A DNA stretch of 64,000 nucleotides from DAISKN01 sp964553925 (GTDB lineage Bacteria > Acidobacteriota > Vicinamibacteria > Marinacidobacterales > SMYC01), in contig CAZKNR010000202.1 of the NCBI GenBank assembly GCA_964553925.1, forward strand, positions 30,789 through 94,788. The letters run 5' to 3'. Each line of letters opens with the position of its first letter. Position 1 is the first letter of the stretch. The notes beneath the pieces were generated by a model. That model ran no database searches. It saw nothing but the letters and a program-made list of their open reading frames with translations, and was not told the origin of the DNA. Below are positions 8,915 to 16,922 of the stretch, one piece after another. The translations under genes were made by a program, and so were the position numbers.

Positions 8915-9894
8915 AGAAGATCTCGGTTCCCGAAGAGGGTGCGCGGGCTCTCTTCGGAATCCACGACGAGAACCTGAAGTCCATAGAGAAGGCTCTCGGA
9001 GTTCAGATCGTGAGCCGCGGCGACGAGCTCCTCGTCGAGGGGGATCCGGTACAGGTCGAGAAGGTGGAGAACATCTTCCACCAGTTCTCGGAGCTGGTCG
9101 AGGGCGGATACCAGATAAGTGCCGGTGACCTCCGGGTCGCGCTCCGCCTCCTGCGGCAGGACCCGAACGTTTCTCTCAAGGACTTCTTCGTCCACGCCGT
9201 CCTCCAGCCGTCGCGGAGCAAGCGGGTGATGCCCCGGAGCCTCCACCAGCTCTCCTATATCAAGGCCATCGAGGCGAGCGACATCGTGCTCGGCATCGGC
9301 CCCGCGGGGACGGGCAAGACCTACCTCGCCGTGGCGATGGCCGTCGCGGCGTTCCACCAGAAGAAAGTCAACCGGATCATCCTCGCGAGGCCCGCGGTTG
9401 AGGCGGGCGAGAAGCTGGGGTTCCTCCCGGGAGACATCCAGGAGAAGATCAACCCCTACCTCCGGCCGCTCTACGACGCCCTCTACGACATGATGGAGCC
9501 GGAAAAAGTGGTGCAACTCATCCTTCGCGGGTCGATCGAGATCGCGCCTATCGCTTTCATGCGGGGCCGCACCCTGAACGACAGCTTCGTCATCATGGAC
9601 GAGGCGCAGAACACCACTTCCGAGCAGATGAAGATGTTCTTGACCCGCATCGGCTTCGGGTCGAAAGCCGTCGTCACCGGCGACATCACCCAGATCGATC
9701 TTCCTCCGGGAAAGATGAGCGGTCTGGTGGAAGCCATCGATTTGATTTCCGGCATCAACGGGATCGACTTCGTGTACTTCGACGAGACCGACGTGGTGCG
9801 CCATCCGCTGGTGCAGTCGATCATCCGCGCGTACGACCGCTCGAGAGAGCGGAAGGCGACCGGGACCGTGGTCACGACCGAGGCGAGCACTTAA
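8911..9894 (+). CDS. phoH: PhoH-family ATPase (YbeZ type)
   Basis: 327 residues. A KH-like N-terminal part (DENLKSIEKALGVQIVSRGD) is followed by the PhoH P-loop domain with Walker A GPAGTGKTYLAVAMAV, Walker B SFVIMDEAQNTT and the GDITQIDLP motif. The family forms RNA-associated ring ATPases/helicases, and in many bacteria it partners YbeY, which lies two genes downstream. The only possible start is ATG 8911, because TAA stands in frame at 8896. The next gene begins 3 nt after the stop. Confidence 0.9.
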   Translation: MKKISVPEEGARALFGIHDENLKSIEKALGVQIVSRGDELLVEGDPVQVEKVENIFHQFSELVEGGYQISAGDLRVALRLLRQDPNVSLKDFFVHAVLQPSRSKRVMPRSLHQLSYIKAIEASDIVLGIGPAGTGKTYLAVAMAVAAFHQKKVNRIILARPAVEAGEKLGFLPGDIQEKINPYLRPLYDALYDMMEPEKVVQLILRGSIEIAPIAFMRGRTLNDSFVIMDEAQNTTSEQMKMFLTRIGFGSKAVVTGDITQIDLPPGKMSGLVEAIDLISGINGIDFVYFDETDVVRHPLVQSIIRAYDRSRERKATGTVVTTEAST

Positions 9895-9897
9895 GGG

Positions 9898-11628
9898 ATG
9901 ACGTTCGACGGAGAGCCGAAGAAGGAAAAGCAGAAATCGAGCCGGCGGAAGCGCAGAGGGGTCCGCCTTCGGGACCTCTTCGATCTTCTGTACTCCTCGC
10001 CCTGGCCCTGGGCAGTGCTTTTCGCCGTCGCCCTCACCGTCCTCCTCACACCATTTCTGAGCTTTCGGGCGCAGCAGTATGAGCTCGGGCAAATTGCTCC
10101 GACGACGATCTATGCTCCGTACGACTTCAGCTACGAGGACGAGGCGGCAACGGCCCGGAAACTTCAGGTCCGGCGAGGCAAGACCATCGTGCGCGCCGGC
10201 GACGAGATCACGGCGAGCGCCCTTCGGCAGCTCGACATCCTGTCGCAGGAGAACCGAGGGTGGGGCTTTGCCGGGGCCCTGGGCGCGCTCCTCCTCGCGG
10301 GTGTCCTTCTGACCATCCAATGGCATCTGCTGAAGCCCGCTCGCGCGAGCGAAGCCTGGAGGCGGCAGAGCTTCGCGATGACGGGCATCGTCATCGTGGG
10401 ACACCTCGCACTCGCGCGTTCCCTGTTCTTCGTGGCGCGTCTCTTCTCGGAGCAGCTGGTGCAGGCGCCGTTCAACAACACCGGCTCCTACTCCTATGCT
10501 GTCCCCTTCGCCAGCGTCGCCGTGATGCTTCTCCTCCTGGAGAACCCGCCGACGGCGCTTCTCGCCTCGACGCTCTTCAGCATCGCCATCGGAATCATGA
10601 CCGGGAACCTGCAGCTCGCGGTCTTCGCGCTCTTGTCGAGCCTCGCGGCGGTCCTCGGGCTCTTCCAGTACAAGCGACGGACGGCCCTGGTCAAGGTCGG
10701 GCTCCTGGTTTCAGCGGTGAACGTCGCCGCGGTCCTCGCCATCGACCTTTTGAGCGGCCGCCACTTTCCCCCGAGCAACTTCGGGTTCGACCTTCTGTGC
10801 GCGTTCGCCGGAGGCGCCACGGTGGCGATCGTGGTGTCGGCGCTCCTTCCCGTTTTCGAGACCGTCTTCCACCGCACCACCGACATTCGGCTCCTGGAGC
10901 TTGCGAACGGGAACGTGTCCATCTTGAAAAGACTCGCGCTCGAGGCGCCGGGCACCTACCACCACAGCGTCGTCGTGGGCTCGCTCGCGGAGGCCGCGGC
11001 CCAGGCGGTCGGCGCGAACCCCGTGTTCTGCCGCACTGCCGCGATGTACCACGACATAGGCAAGCTCACCAAGATCAACTACTTCGTCGAGAACCAGACC
11101 GGCGGAAACCGCCACGACCAGCTCTCTCCGCGCATGAGCGCTCTCGTCATCGCGAGCCACGTGAAGGAAGGGATCGAGCTCGCGAAAGAAATGAACCTCC
11201 CGCAGGAGTTGATCGACGTCATCCCCCAGCACCACGGGACGAAGCTCATCACGTACTTCTACGAGAAGGCGAAGATGAACCACGATCCGGAGCTCGGGGA
11301 GGTGAGCGAGGACGAATACCGCTATCCCGGTCCGAAACCCCAGACGAAGGAAGCGGGTATCATCATGATCGCCGACGCGGTGGAAGCCGCCTCGCGAACG
11401 CTCGACGATCCAAGCCCGGCGCGCCTGAAGGGGTTGATCCGGCAAATCATCGACTATATCTTTCTCGACGGTCAGCTGAACGAGTGCGACCTCACGCTCC
11501 GCGATCTCGAGAAGATCGCCCAGAGCTTCCAGCGGGTGCTCATGGGGATTCACCATCAGCGGGTGAGCTATCCCGGCTTCGACTTCGAGAAACAGGTGGA
11601 GCCGCTGGTCGTACAGGATAGCCGATGA
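9898..11628 (+). CDS. 7TM-HD family phosphohydrolase (PgpH-like), shortened extracellular domain
   Basis: 576 residues. One N-terminal membrane helix (~34-56), a short extracytoplasmic part, a block of about seven helices (~120-320), then a cytoplasmic HD domain with GTYHHSVVVGSLAE, AAMYHDIGKLTKINYF, HVKEGIELA, IPQHHGT and IMIADAVEAASR. The HD domain of this family hydrolyses c-di-AMP in Firmicutes. The extracellular 7TMR-HDED domain, usually 150-200 residues, is cut to about 50: YDFSYEDEAATARKLQ runs straight into VRRGKTIVRAGDEIT. The phoH-PgpH-ybeY order is a classic conserved cluster. Confidence 0.88.
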   Translation: MTFDGEPKKEKQKSSRRKRRGVRLRDLFDLLYSSPWPWAVLFAVALTVLLTPFLSFRAQQYELGQIAPTTIYAPYDFSYEDEAATARKLQVRRGKTIVRAGDEITASALRQLDILSQENRGWGFAGALGALLLAGVLLTIQWHLLKPARASEAWRRQSFAMTGIVIVGHLALARSLFFVARLFSEQLVQAPFNNTGSYSYAVPFASVAVMLLLLENPPTALLASTLFSIAIGIMTGNLQLAVFALLSSLAAVLGLFQYKRRTALVKVGLLVSAVNVAAVLAIDLLSGRHFPPSNFGFDLLCAFAGGATVAIVVSALLPVFETVFHRTTDIRLLELANGNVSILKRLALEAPGTYHHSVVVGSLAEAAAQAVGANPVFCRTAAMYHDIGKLTKINYFVENQTGGNRHDQLSPRMSALVIASHVKEGIELAKEMNLPQELIDVIPQHHGTKLITYFYEKAKMNHDPELGEVSEDEYRYPGPKPQTKEAGIIMIADAVEAASRTLDDPSPARLKGLIRQIIDYIFLDGQLNECDLTLRDLEKIAQSFQRVLMGIHHQRVSYPGFDFEKQVEPLVVQDSR

Positions 11629-12125
11629 CTTCTGAACCTCCGGTAGGGGCTGAACGGCCCCGTCTTTCGGTCCGGAACCTGCAGCGCCGGATTCCGATCG
11701 ACTCCGGCCGGCTCCGGGCGTTTCTAAGGGTCGTCGCTCCCGCCGCCGGCGCTCCCTCGGGCTCGGCCACGGTCGCGCTCGTGACCGACGGTCGCATGCG
11801 GACGCTGAACCGGGATTTCCGCGGGCTCGACAAGCCGACGGACGTGCTCTCGTTCCGATCGAATCGGAAGGGCGTCGCCAAGGGGTACCTCGGGGACATC
11901 GTCATCTCGGTGGAGATGGCCGAGCGCCAGGCGCGCCGCCTCCGGTCGACGCTCCCGCGAGAGCTCGAGATCCTCGCCCTCCACGGGTTTCTTCATCTCC
12001 TGGGCTACGACCACGAGACCGACGACGGCGAGATGCGCCGCATCGAGTATCGACTGCGGCGTAAGCTCCGCGTCACTCGCAGAGGGCGCTCAGGGCGCTC
12101 AACGCACACAGGGCGCGTGCGATGA
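11625..12125 (+). CDS. ybeY: Endoribonuclease YbeY (rRNA maturation factor)
   Basis: 166 residues; ATG overlaps the upstream stop (ATGA). It carries the zinc motif LHGFLHLLGYDHETDD (H-G-x-L-H-L-x-G-Y-D-H) and the LNRDFRGLDKPTDVLSF segment. It is a single-strand RNase in 16S rRNA 3'-end maturation and 70S quality control. A 9-nt tandem repeat in the last codons (12083-12100) gives GRSGRS in the C-terminal tail. It is translationally coupled to the next gene. Confidence 0.93.
   Translation: MTSEPPVGAERPRLSVRNLQRRIPIDSGRLRAFLRVVAPAAGAPSGSATVALVTDGRMRTLNRDFRGLDKPTDVLSFRSNRKGVAKGYLGDIVISVEMAERQARRLRSTLPRELEILALHGFLHLLGYDHETDDGEMRRIEYRLRRKLRVTRRGRSGRSTHTGRVR
12083..12100. repeat. 9-nt tandem repeat, 2 copies, in the ybeY tail
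   Basis: AGGGCGCTC occurs twice without a gap, with a third partial GGGCGC shortly after. It falls in the non-conserved C-terminus. Confidence 0.7.
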
Positions 12126-13369
12126 TCTCGATACAGCTCGCGGGAATCGCCATCCTGCTCCTCCTCGGTCTCGCGCTCTTCCTCTCGCTCATCGACGTCG
12201 CCTTCGACTACTTCAGCAAGATTTCCATGCGAGCCTACGAGGAGGGCGGATGGAAAACGGGTTATCTCACCCGGGCGCTCGAGGATCCGATGGAGCTCCT
12301 CTTGCCCCTTCGCATCGGCCTTCAGGGATCGTTCATCGCCATCACCGTTCTGGTGACGAGTCTGTATCTGGCGATGGAGGTCACCCAGCCGCTCCCGAGA
12401 GCCTTCGTCACCATGGTGTTCTGCTTTCTGCTCTTCCGTGAGGTCATTCCGAATATCGTCGCCCGGAAAAACCCGGAGAAAGTTCTCGTTTTGCTTCTTC
12501 CCGCATTCCGGATCTACGCCCGGATCGTGAACCCCATAAGCCGCCCGCTGGCGCGTCTGGTCTCGTACTTCGTCTCGAACGGGGACAAGCCGGACGAGAA
12601 GGCGACCGAAGAGGAGGTCCAGGCGTTTCTCGATGCCGGCAAAGCGGAAGGAATTCTGGAGGGCGACGAGGGTCGCATGGTGAAGTCCATCCTCTATCTC
12701 GGCGACAAGGTCGTTCGGGAGGTGATGACTCCGCGCACCGAGATCGTGGCCATCCCCGAGAGCGCGACCGTGGGAGAGCTCCGGGCGCTCTTCGCCGAGC
12801 AGAAGTACTCGCGGGTCCCCGTCTATCGCGAAGACTTGGACCATGTGGTGGGCCTGGTCTATGTCATCGACCTCATCGCCGCTCACGACGCCCCGCCCGA
12901 TGCCTCCTTTCGGCCGATGATACGCGAGGGGAGCTTCGTCCCCGAAAGCAAGAAGCTCGGCGATCTCCTGCGCGAGCTTCAGCGCGCGCGGGAGACGCTG
13001 TCGATGGTGGTAGACGAGTACGGCGGCGTCTGCGGTCTCGTCACCGTCGAGGACATCCTGGAGGAGATCGTGGGTGAGATCCACGACGAGTTCGACGAGG
13101 TGGATCCGGAGATCGTCCAGGAGAGAGAGGGAGTCTTCCTGGCGAGCGGCCGGGCGGACATCGACGACCTGAAGGAGCTCCTCCACCTCGACGTGAACGG
13201 GTCGGGATTCGAGACGGTTTCCGGTTACGTCCTCGATGCCGCGGGGAGGATTCCGCGGTCGGGAGACGTCATCGATCACGAAGGCGTTCGAATCGAAGTG
13301 GTGGACGCGGACGGCCAGCGCATCAACAAGGTGCGTTTCCGGCTTCCCTCTTCCGGAACCACGGCGTAG
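12122..13369 (+). CDS. CNNM/CBS-domain membrane protein (CorC/HlyC-like)
   Basis: 415 residues, starting with ATGA overlap. Residues 1-140 carry several hydrophobic helices (DUF21/CNNM core). A CBS pair spans ~195-320 (VMTPRTEIVAIPESATVGEL, FAEQKYSRVPVYREDLDHVVG, LSMVVDEYGGVCGLVTVED) and the CorC/HlyC C-terminal domain ends the protein. The family is implicated in Mg/Co transport or in sensing. It sits between ybeY and era, the usual place for this type. Confidence 0.88.
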   Translation: MISIQLAGIAILLLLGLALFLSLIDVAFDYFSKISMRAYEEGGWKTGYLTRALEDPMELLLPLRIGLQGSFIAITVLVTSLYLAMEVTQPLPRAFVTMVFCFLLFREVIPNIVARKNPEKVLVLLLPAFRIYARIVNPISRPLARLVSYFVSNGDKPDEKATEEEVQAFLDAGKAEGILEGDEGRMVKSILYLGDKVVREVMTPRTEIVAIPESATVGELRALFAEQKYSRVPVYREDLDHVVGLVYVIDLIAAHDAPPDASFRPMIREGSFVPESKKLGDLLRELQRARETLSMVVDEYGGVCGLVTVEDILEEIVGEIHDEFDEVDPEIVQEREGVFLASGRADIDDLKELLHLDVNGSGFETVSGYVLDAAGRIPRSGDVIDHEGVRIEVVDADGQRINKVRFRLPSSGTTA

Positions 13370-13375
13370 ACCTCC

Positions 13376-14251
13376 TTGCGCGCCGGTTTCGTCACCATCG
13401 TCGGACGCCCGAACGTGGGCAAGTCCACCCTCCTCAACCGGCTCGTGGGGCAAAAGGTCGCCATCGTGACCGAGAAGCCGCAGACCACGAGAAACCGCAT
13501 CCTGGCCATCGCCCATACCGCCTCGGCGCAGATCGTGTTCTTCGACACCCCTGGGATCCACAAGCCGAAGCACGAAATGAACCGCCGCATGGTGGGTCTC
13601 GCGCTCCGGAGCCTGAAGAGCGTGGACCTGGCGCTTCTCATCGCCGACGTGACCGAGTCCTTCGGCGGCGGTGACGAGTTCGTGCTCGAGCGGGTGCGCC
13701 AGGCGAAAGTGCCGGTGGTCCTGGCGCTCAACAAGGTCGATCGGATCCGAAAGCCGGAGATCCTGACGATCATCGACGATTATCGACGTCGTCACGAGTT
13801 CACGGACATCGTCCCCATCTCGGCCCTTACGGGAGAAAACGTCGATGCGCTCGCTCTCGTGCTGGAACGTCAGCTTCCCGAGGGCGAGCCTCTCTATCCA
13901 CCCGAGACCCTGACCGATCTCCCCGAGCGGTTCTTCGTCTCGGAGCTCGTACGGGAGAAGATTCTGGCCGCGACCCGCGAGGAGATCCCCTACTCGACCG
14001 CGGTCGTCATCGACTCCTGGGAGGAGGGCGAGAAGCTCACCCGCATCGAGGCCTCGATCCTGGTCGAGCGGGAGTCCCAGAAGGGAATCGTCGTGGGGAA
14101 GGGCGGAAGCATGCTGAAGGGAATCGGGACCGCGGCGCGCCAGGACATCGAGGCCTTTCTCGGCGCCAAGGTATTTTTAGGTCTCCACGTGAAAGTGCGC
14201 TCCGAATGGAGAGAGAACCAGCGGCTTCTGTCCGAGCTCGGCATCGAGTGA
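13376..14251 (+). CDS. era: GTPase Era
   Basis: 291 residues. G1 GRPNVGKST, switch region KPQTTRNRI, G3 DTPGIHKPKHEMNR, G4 NKVD and a C-terminal KH domain with GIVVGKGGSMLKGIG. It acts in 16S rRNA binding and 30S assembly. The TTG at 13376 is the only start available, because the upstream stop TAG (13367-13369) is in the same frame. No clear ribosome site is visible, suggesting re-initiation after the CNNM gene. Confidence 0.95.
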   Translation: MRAGFVTIVGRPNVGKSTLLNRLVGQKVAIVTEKPQTTRNRILAIAHTASAQIVFFDTPGIHKPKHEMNRRMVGLALRSLKSVDLALLIADVTESFGGGDEFVLERVRQAKVPVVLALNKVDRIRKPEILTIIDDYRRRHEFTDIVPISALTGENVDALALVLERQLPEGEPLYPPETLTDLPERFFVSELVREKILAATREEIPYSTAVVIDSWEEGEKLTRIEASILVERESQKGIVVGKGGSMLKGIGTAARQDIEAFLGAKVFLGLHVKVRSEWRENQRLLSELGIE

Positions 14252-14252
14252 C

Positions 14253-14458
14253 ACGACGGAAATCGTCCCCAGGAGCGCGTAGAATCCGCCGAGCCCCAGA
14301 CGAGCAGGATCGTCTCGCGGGAAGGCAGGTGCGCGGCCACCATGCTTTGGAGTGCGGAGGATCCCGACCCCGACCATTCCGCCAACGGTCACCGCGACTC
14401 CGACTCCGAGCAGCCGCAGCAGGCGGCCCGGTGCTGGTGTCGATGTTTCGGTTTTCAA
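14253..14458 (-). pseudogene. Remnant of an APC-family amino acid permease N-terminus, two frameshifts
   Basis: On the minus strand the reading starts RLLRLLGVGVAVTVGG and MVGVGILRTP, the first-helix signature of APC amino acid permeases. It then shifts frame to SMVAAHLPSRETILLVWG and shifts back to LGGFYALLGTISVV. One extra base after ILRTP and one missing base after LLVW account for both shifts. Homology ends at the era stop codon, so the other ~400 residues are gone. It is a decayed fragment and does not encode a working protein. Confidence 0.6.
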
Positions 14459-14600
14459 ATCGGGTGAGAACCTAGCACGGGCTGTGGGCCCGAGGAAGCG
14501 ATTTCCCGGACGATGGACCTGAGGAGTCCGTGGCTGGTTCCTCGGAACCCTTCATGCAATCCATGGAGAAGTCCTCGTCGACGCGGCGGAGGTTCTCGCG

Positions 14601-14637
14601 TAGTAGGATGTTATGGTATTCCTAAAGTATACTACTA
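14601..14637 (+). promoter_or_regulatory. Promoter/operator of the antitoxin-toxin pair
   Basis: An AT-rich segment contains TAGTAG (14601-14606) and CTACTA (14632-14637) as inverted arms, the perfect palindrome AGTATACT (14626-14633), and TATACT (14628-14633) as a -10 box. Ribbon-helix-helix antitoxins usually repress their own promoter through such dyads. No good -35 is seen. Confidence 0.45.
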
Positions 14638-14653
14638 AGAGGAGGTATAAACA

Positions 14654-14908
14654 ATGAATACCCAGAAGGTCGCGTTGACGATACCCAAGGACTTGCTGGC
14701 GGTGGTTGACGCCATCACCCGGGAGCGCGGTATTTCGCGGAGCAAGTTCATCTCCACTTTGATTCGGGAGAGGATTCGCAAAGAGAAGAACACTCATCTG
14801 AAAGAGTCGTACGATCGCGTGTTCTCGGACGAACAGATTCGGAAAGAGCAACTCGAGACTGCTCGGTGGTTCGAGGCGGGCGGGAGCGGTGAGGGACAAG
14901 ATTGGTGA
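14654..14908 (+). CDS. Ribbon-helix-helix (CopG-type) antitoxin
   Basis: 84 residues starting MNTQKVALTIPKDLLAVVDA, with ERGISRSKFISTLIRERIRK: a beta strand plus two helices as in CopG/MazE-like RHH repressors. The acidic C-terminal tail (SDEQIRKEQLETARWF) would wrap the toxin. Start ATG 14654 has GGAGG 8 nt upstream. It overlaps the toxin gene by 4 nt (GTGA). Confidence 0.8.
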   Translation: MNTQKVALTIPKDLLAVVDAITRERGISRSKFISTLIRERIRKEKNTHLKESYDRVFSDEQIRKEQLETARWFEAGGSGEGQDW

Positions 14909-15249
14909 TCCGCAAGGGCTCAGTGTACTGGGTCGATTTTTCTCCGGGCAAGGGGTCCGAGCCGAGGGGAAGACGGCCGGGACTCGTCGTTCAGTGTGAC
15001 CCTCTGAACGACAGCCGACTCAACACCGTCATCGTCGTCGCGATTACGTCCTCACTGAGACTGGGCGAGTTGTCGGGAAACGTCGTCCTGGGAAAAGGGG
15101 AGGCCAATCTTCCGAAGAAATGCGTGGTCAACGTCACTCAGATCAAGACCGTCGACAAGCTGGGCCTCAGTGAGAAGATCGGTACCCTTTCGAAGCCGCG
15201 GATGGAGGAGGTTCAAGCAGGCATCAAGCTCGTCATGGATTTGACCTAA
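14905..15249 (+). CDS. MazF/PemK-type mRNA interferase toxin
   Basis: 114 residues from GTG 14905 (MIRKGSVYWVDFSPGKGSEP). Hallmarks are RRPGLVVQCDPLN and TVIVVAITSS, which carry the Arg and Thr used for RNA cleavage, followed by LPKKCVVNVTQIKTVDK. It would cut mRNA sequence-specifically when freed from the antitoxin. A TTG one codon earlier is possible, but the GTGA overlap favours GTG. The pair sits inside a translation/repair operon and was probably acquired. Confidence 0.85.
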   Translation: MIRKGSVYWVDFSPGKGSEPRGRRPGLVVQCDPLNDSRLNTVIVVAITSSLRLGELSGNVVLGKGEANLPKKCVVNVTQIKTVDKLGLSEKIGTLSKPRMEEVQAGIKLVMDLT

Positions 15250-15297
15250 CTGGGAGCCGCATTCTTGGCGCGATTCCAGTAAGCTGCGACTCGATCC

Positions 15298-16065
15298 ATG
15301 CCCGTTCGGCGAGTCGCAGCCATCGTCCTCCGGACGTACCGCGTTGGCGAAGCCGACAAAATCGTCGTGTTCTTCACCCTGGAGATGGGAAAGGTCCGCG
15401 GCATCGCCAAGGGTGCCCGGAGGGCGCGTTCAAGGTTCGGAGGAAGTCTCGAGATCGGAACCGAGATCGAGCTCACGTTCTTCGAGAAGGAAGGCCGCGA
15501 GCTCTCGAGCGTCGATCGCTGTGATATAGTCCGCTCCAGATTTTCGCAGTTAGGGGATCCCATCCTGGCGACGACGCTCGGCTATATCACCGACCTCACA
15601 GACGCGTTCCTTCCCGAGAGGGAGTCCAACCAGCGCATCTACCGGCTGCTCCGAGCTGCCATCGGGGCGCTCTCCTCCCCGGAAACCGCGGAGACCGGAG
15701 CCCGTTATTTCGAGGCCTGGCTCATGCGGCTTTCGGGCGTCTACCCGCTCAGGCGAGACTGTCCGTCCTGCGGAAAGCCCCTCCACGCTCTGGGCGCCTG
15801 GTTCGCGTTCGATGAACGTCGTCTCACCTGCGTCGAGTGCCGTGATGCGGTCCCCCGGGGCTTTCCCATCTCGCCTTCGTCCCTGCTCTTTCTCGACGAC
15901 GTGTGGCGCCTGCCTCCGGACAAGATCGACGCCGCCCACCCGAGAGTGCTCTCGGAGCTCGGAGAGTTCCATTATCGCCTCATGCAGGAGCATCTGGAGA
16001 AGGACCTGAAATCTCACCACGTGCTGGAGGAAATGCTTCGCGAAACCAGGGGCAAGGCCCGATGA
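15298..16065 (+). CDS. recO: DNA repair protein RecO
   Basis: 255 residues. An N-terminal OB fold (VRRVAAIVLRTYRVGEADKI, KGARRARSRFGG) and a C-terminal helical part with the zinc site CPSCGKPL...LTCVEC, as in many RecO proteins. It loads RecA on SSB-coated DNA with RecR. ATG 15298 follows a 48-nt gap after the toxin gene. The stop overlaps the glyQ ATG (ATGA). Confidence 0.9.
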   Translation: MPVRRVAAIVLRTYRVGEADKIVVFFTLEMGKVRGIAKGARRARSRFGGSLEIGTEIELTFFEKEGRELSSVDRCDIVRSRFSQLGDPILATTLGYITDLTDAFLPERESNQRIYRLLRAAIGALSSPETAETGARYFEAWLMRLSGVYPLRRDCPSCGKPLHALGAWFAFDERRLTCVECRDAVPRGFPISPSSLLFLDDVWRLPPDKIDAAHPRVLSELGEFHYRLMQEHLEKDLKSHHVLEEMLRETRGKAR

Positions 16066-16922
16066 TCTTCCAGGAGCTCGTCTTCAATCTGACGAAGTTC
16101 TGGTCGGACCGCGGCGTTCTCGTTCACCAGCCGTACGATCTCGAGATGGGCGCGGGAACGATGCATCCCGAGACGTTCCTCCGGGTGCTCGGGCCGAATC
16201 CCTGGAAGGTGGTCTACGTCCAGCCCTCACGGCGGCCGGCGGACGGCCGTTACGGCGAGAACCCGAACCGGCTCTACAAGCATCATCAGCTGCAGTTGAT
16301 CCTGAAACCGTCACCTTCCGACATCCAGGAGCTGTACCTCGAGAGCCTCCGGGCCTGCGGAATCGATCCCTCGGTGCACGACATCCGCTTCGAAGAGGAC
16401 AACTGGGAGTCTCCAACCCTCGGCGCCTGGGGCATCGGCTGGCAAGTGCTCCTCGACGGACTCGAGATCACCCAGTTCACGTACTTCCAGCAGGCGGGTG
16501 GAATCGAGCTTTCGCCGATCTCTGCGGAGATCACCTACGGCCTCGAGCGTCTCGATATGTACCTCCAGAACGTCGACGACGTCTACGACCTCGAGTGGGC
16601 CAAGGGGGTTACCTATCGGCAAGTGCGCCACCGGGACGAGGTCGAGGGTTCGCGGTACTTCTTCGAGTCGGCGAACGTGGAGCTCGCCCGCCGCCAATTC
16701 GACGAGGCGCTTCGGGAGGGGAAACGCCTTCTGACGGAGGATCTCGTCCTTCCCGCCTACGAGCACGTCCTCAAGTCCTCTCACCTCTTCAATACCCTGG
16801 ACGCGAGGGGAGCGGTCTCGGTGAGCGAGCGCACTCTCGCAATCCTCAAAGTCCGCGAGCTCGCCTGCGCCGTCGCGCGCGCCTACGTGGAATCTCTCGC
16901 CCCCCGGGAGGCTTCCGCTTGA
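16062..16922 (+). CDS. glyQ: Glycyl-tRNA synthetase alpha subunit
   Basis: 286 residues. It opens MIFQELVFNLTKFWSDRG, with class II motifs GAGTMHPETFLRVLGP, YVQPSRRPADGRYGENPNRL and EDNWESPTLGAWGIGWQVLLDG. It forms the alpha2beta2 enzyme with GlyS, encoded immediately downstream. The start is fixed by the ATGA overlap with recO, although the frame is open further upstream. Confidence 0.96.
   Translation: MIFQELVFNLTKFWSDRGVLVHQPYDLEMGAGTMHPETFLRVLGPNPWKVVYVQPSRRPADGRYGENPNRLYKHHQLQLILKPSPSDIQELYLESLRACGIDPSVHDIRFEEDNWESPTLGAWGIGWQVLLDGLEITQFTYFQQAGGIELSPISAEITYGLERLDMYLQNVDDVYDLEWAKGVTYRQVRHRDEVEGSRYFFESANVELARRQFDEALREGKRLLTEDLVLPAYEHVLKSSHLFNTLDARGAVSVSERTLAILKVRELACAVARAYVESLAPREASA

Larger units (their letters stand above)
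14252..14653. other. Non-coding gap between era and the toxin-antitoxin pair
   Basis: Holds the permease remnant on the minus strand (14253-14458), a stretch of ~140 nt in which I see nothing, and the AT-rich promoter/operator of the antitoxin gene at 14601-14637. The gap interrupts an otherwise tight era-recO-glyQS run. Confidence 0.6.

Noticed and set aside
8746..10404. A ~552-codon minus-strand open frame over phoH and the 7TM-HD gene.
   Set aside because: Antisense shadow; no recognisable motif, and the plus-strand genes are certain.
12005..13795. A ~596-codon minus-strand open frame over the CNNM and era genes.
   Set aside because: Antisense shadow of two well-supported genes; no domain is visible and it is His/Asp/Arg rich as expected from reversed GC-rich codons.
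14544..14562. CGGAACCCTTCATGCA, a third possible -24/-12 element before the antitoxin gene.
   Set aside because: Spacing is right but three of the key bases differ, and the antitoxin has its own AT-rich promoter 50 nt further on.
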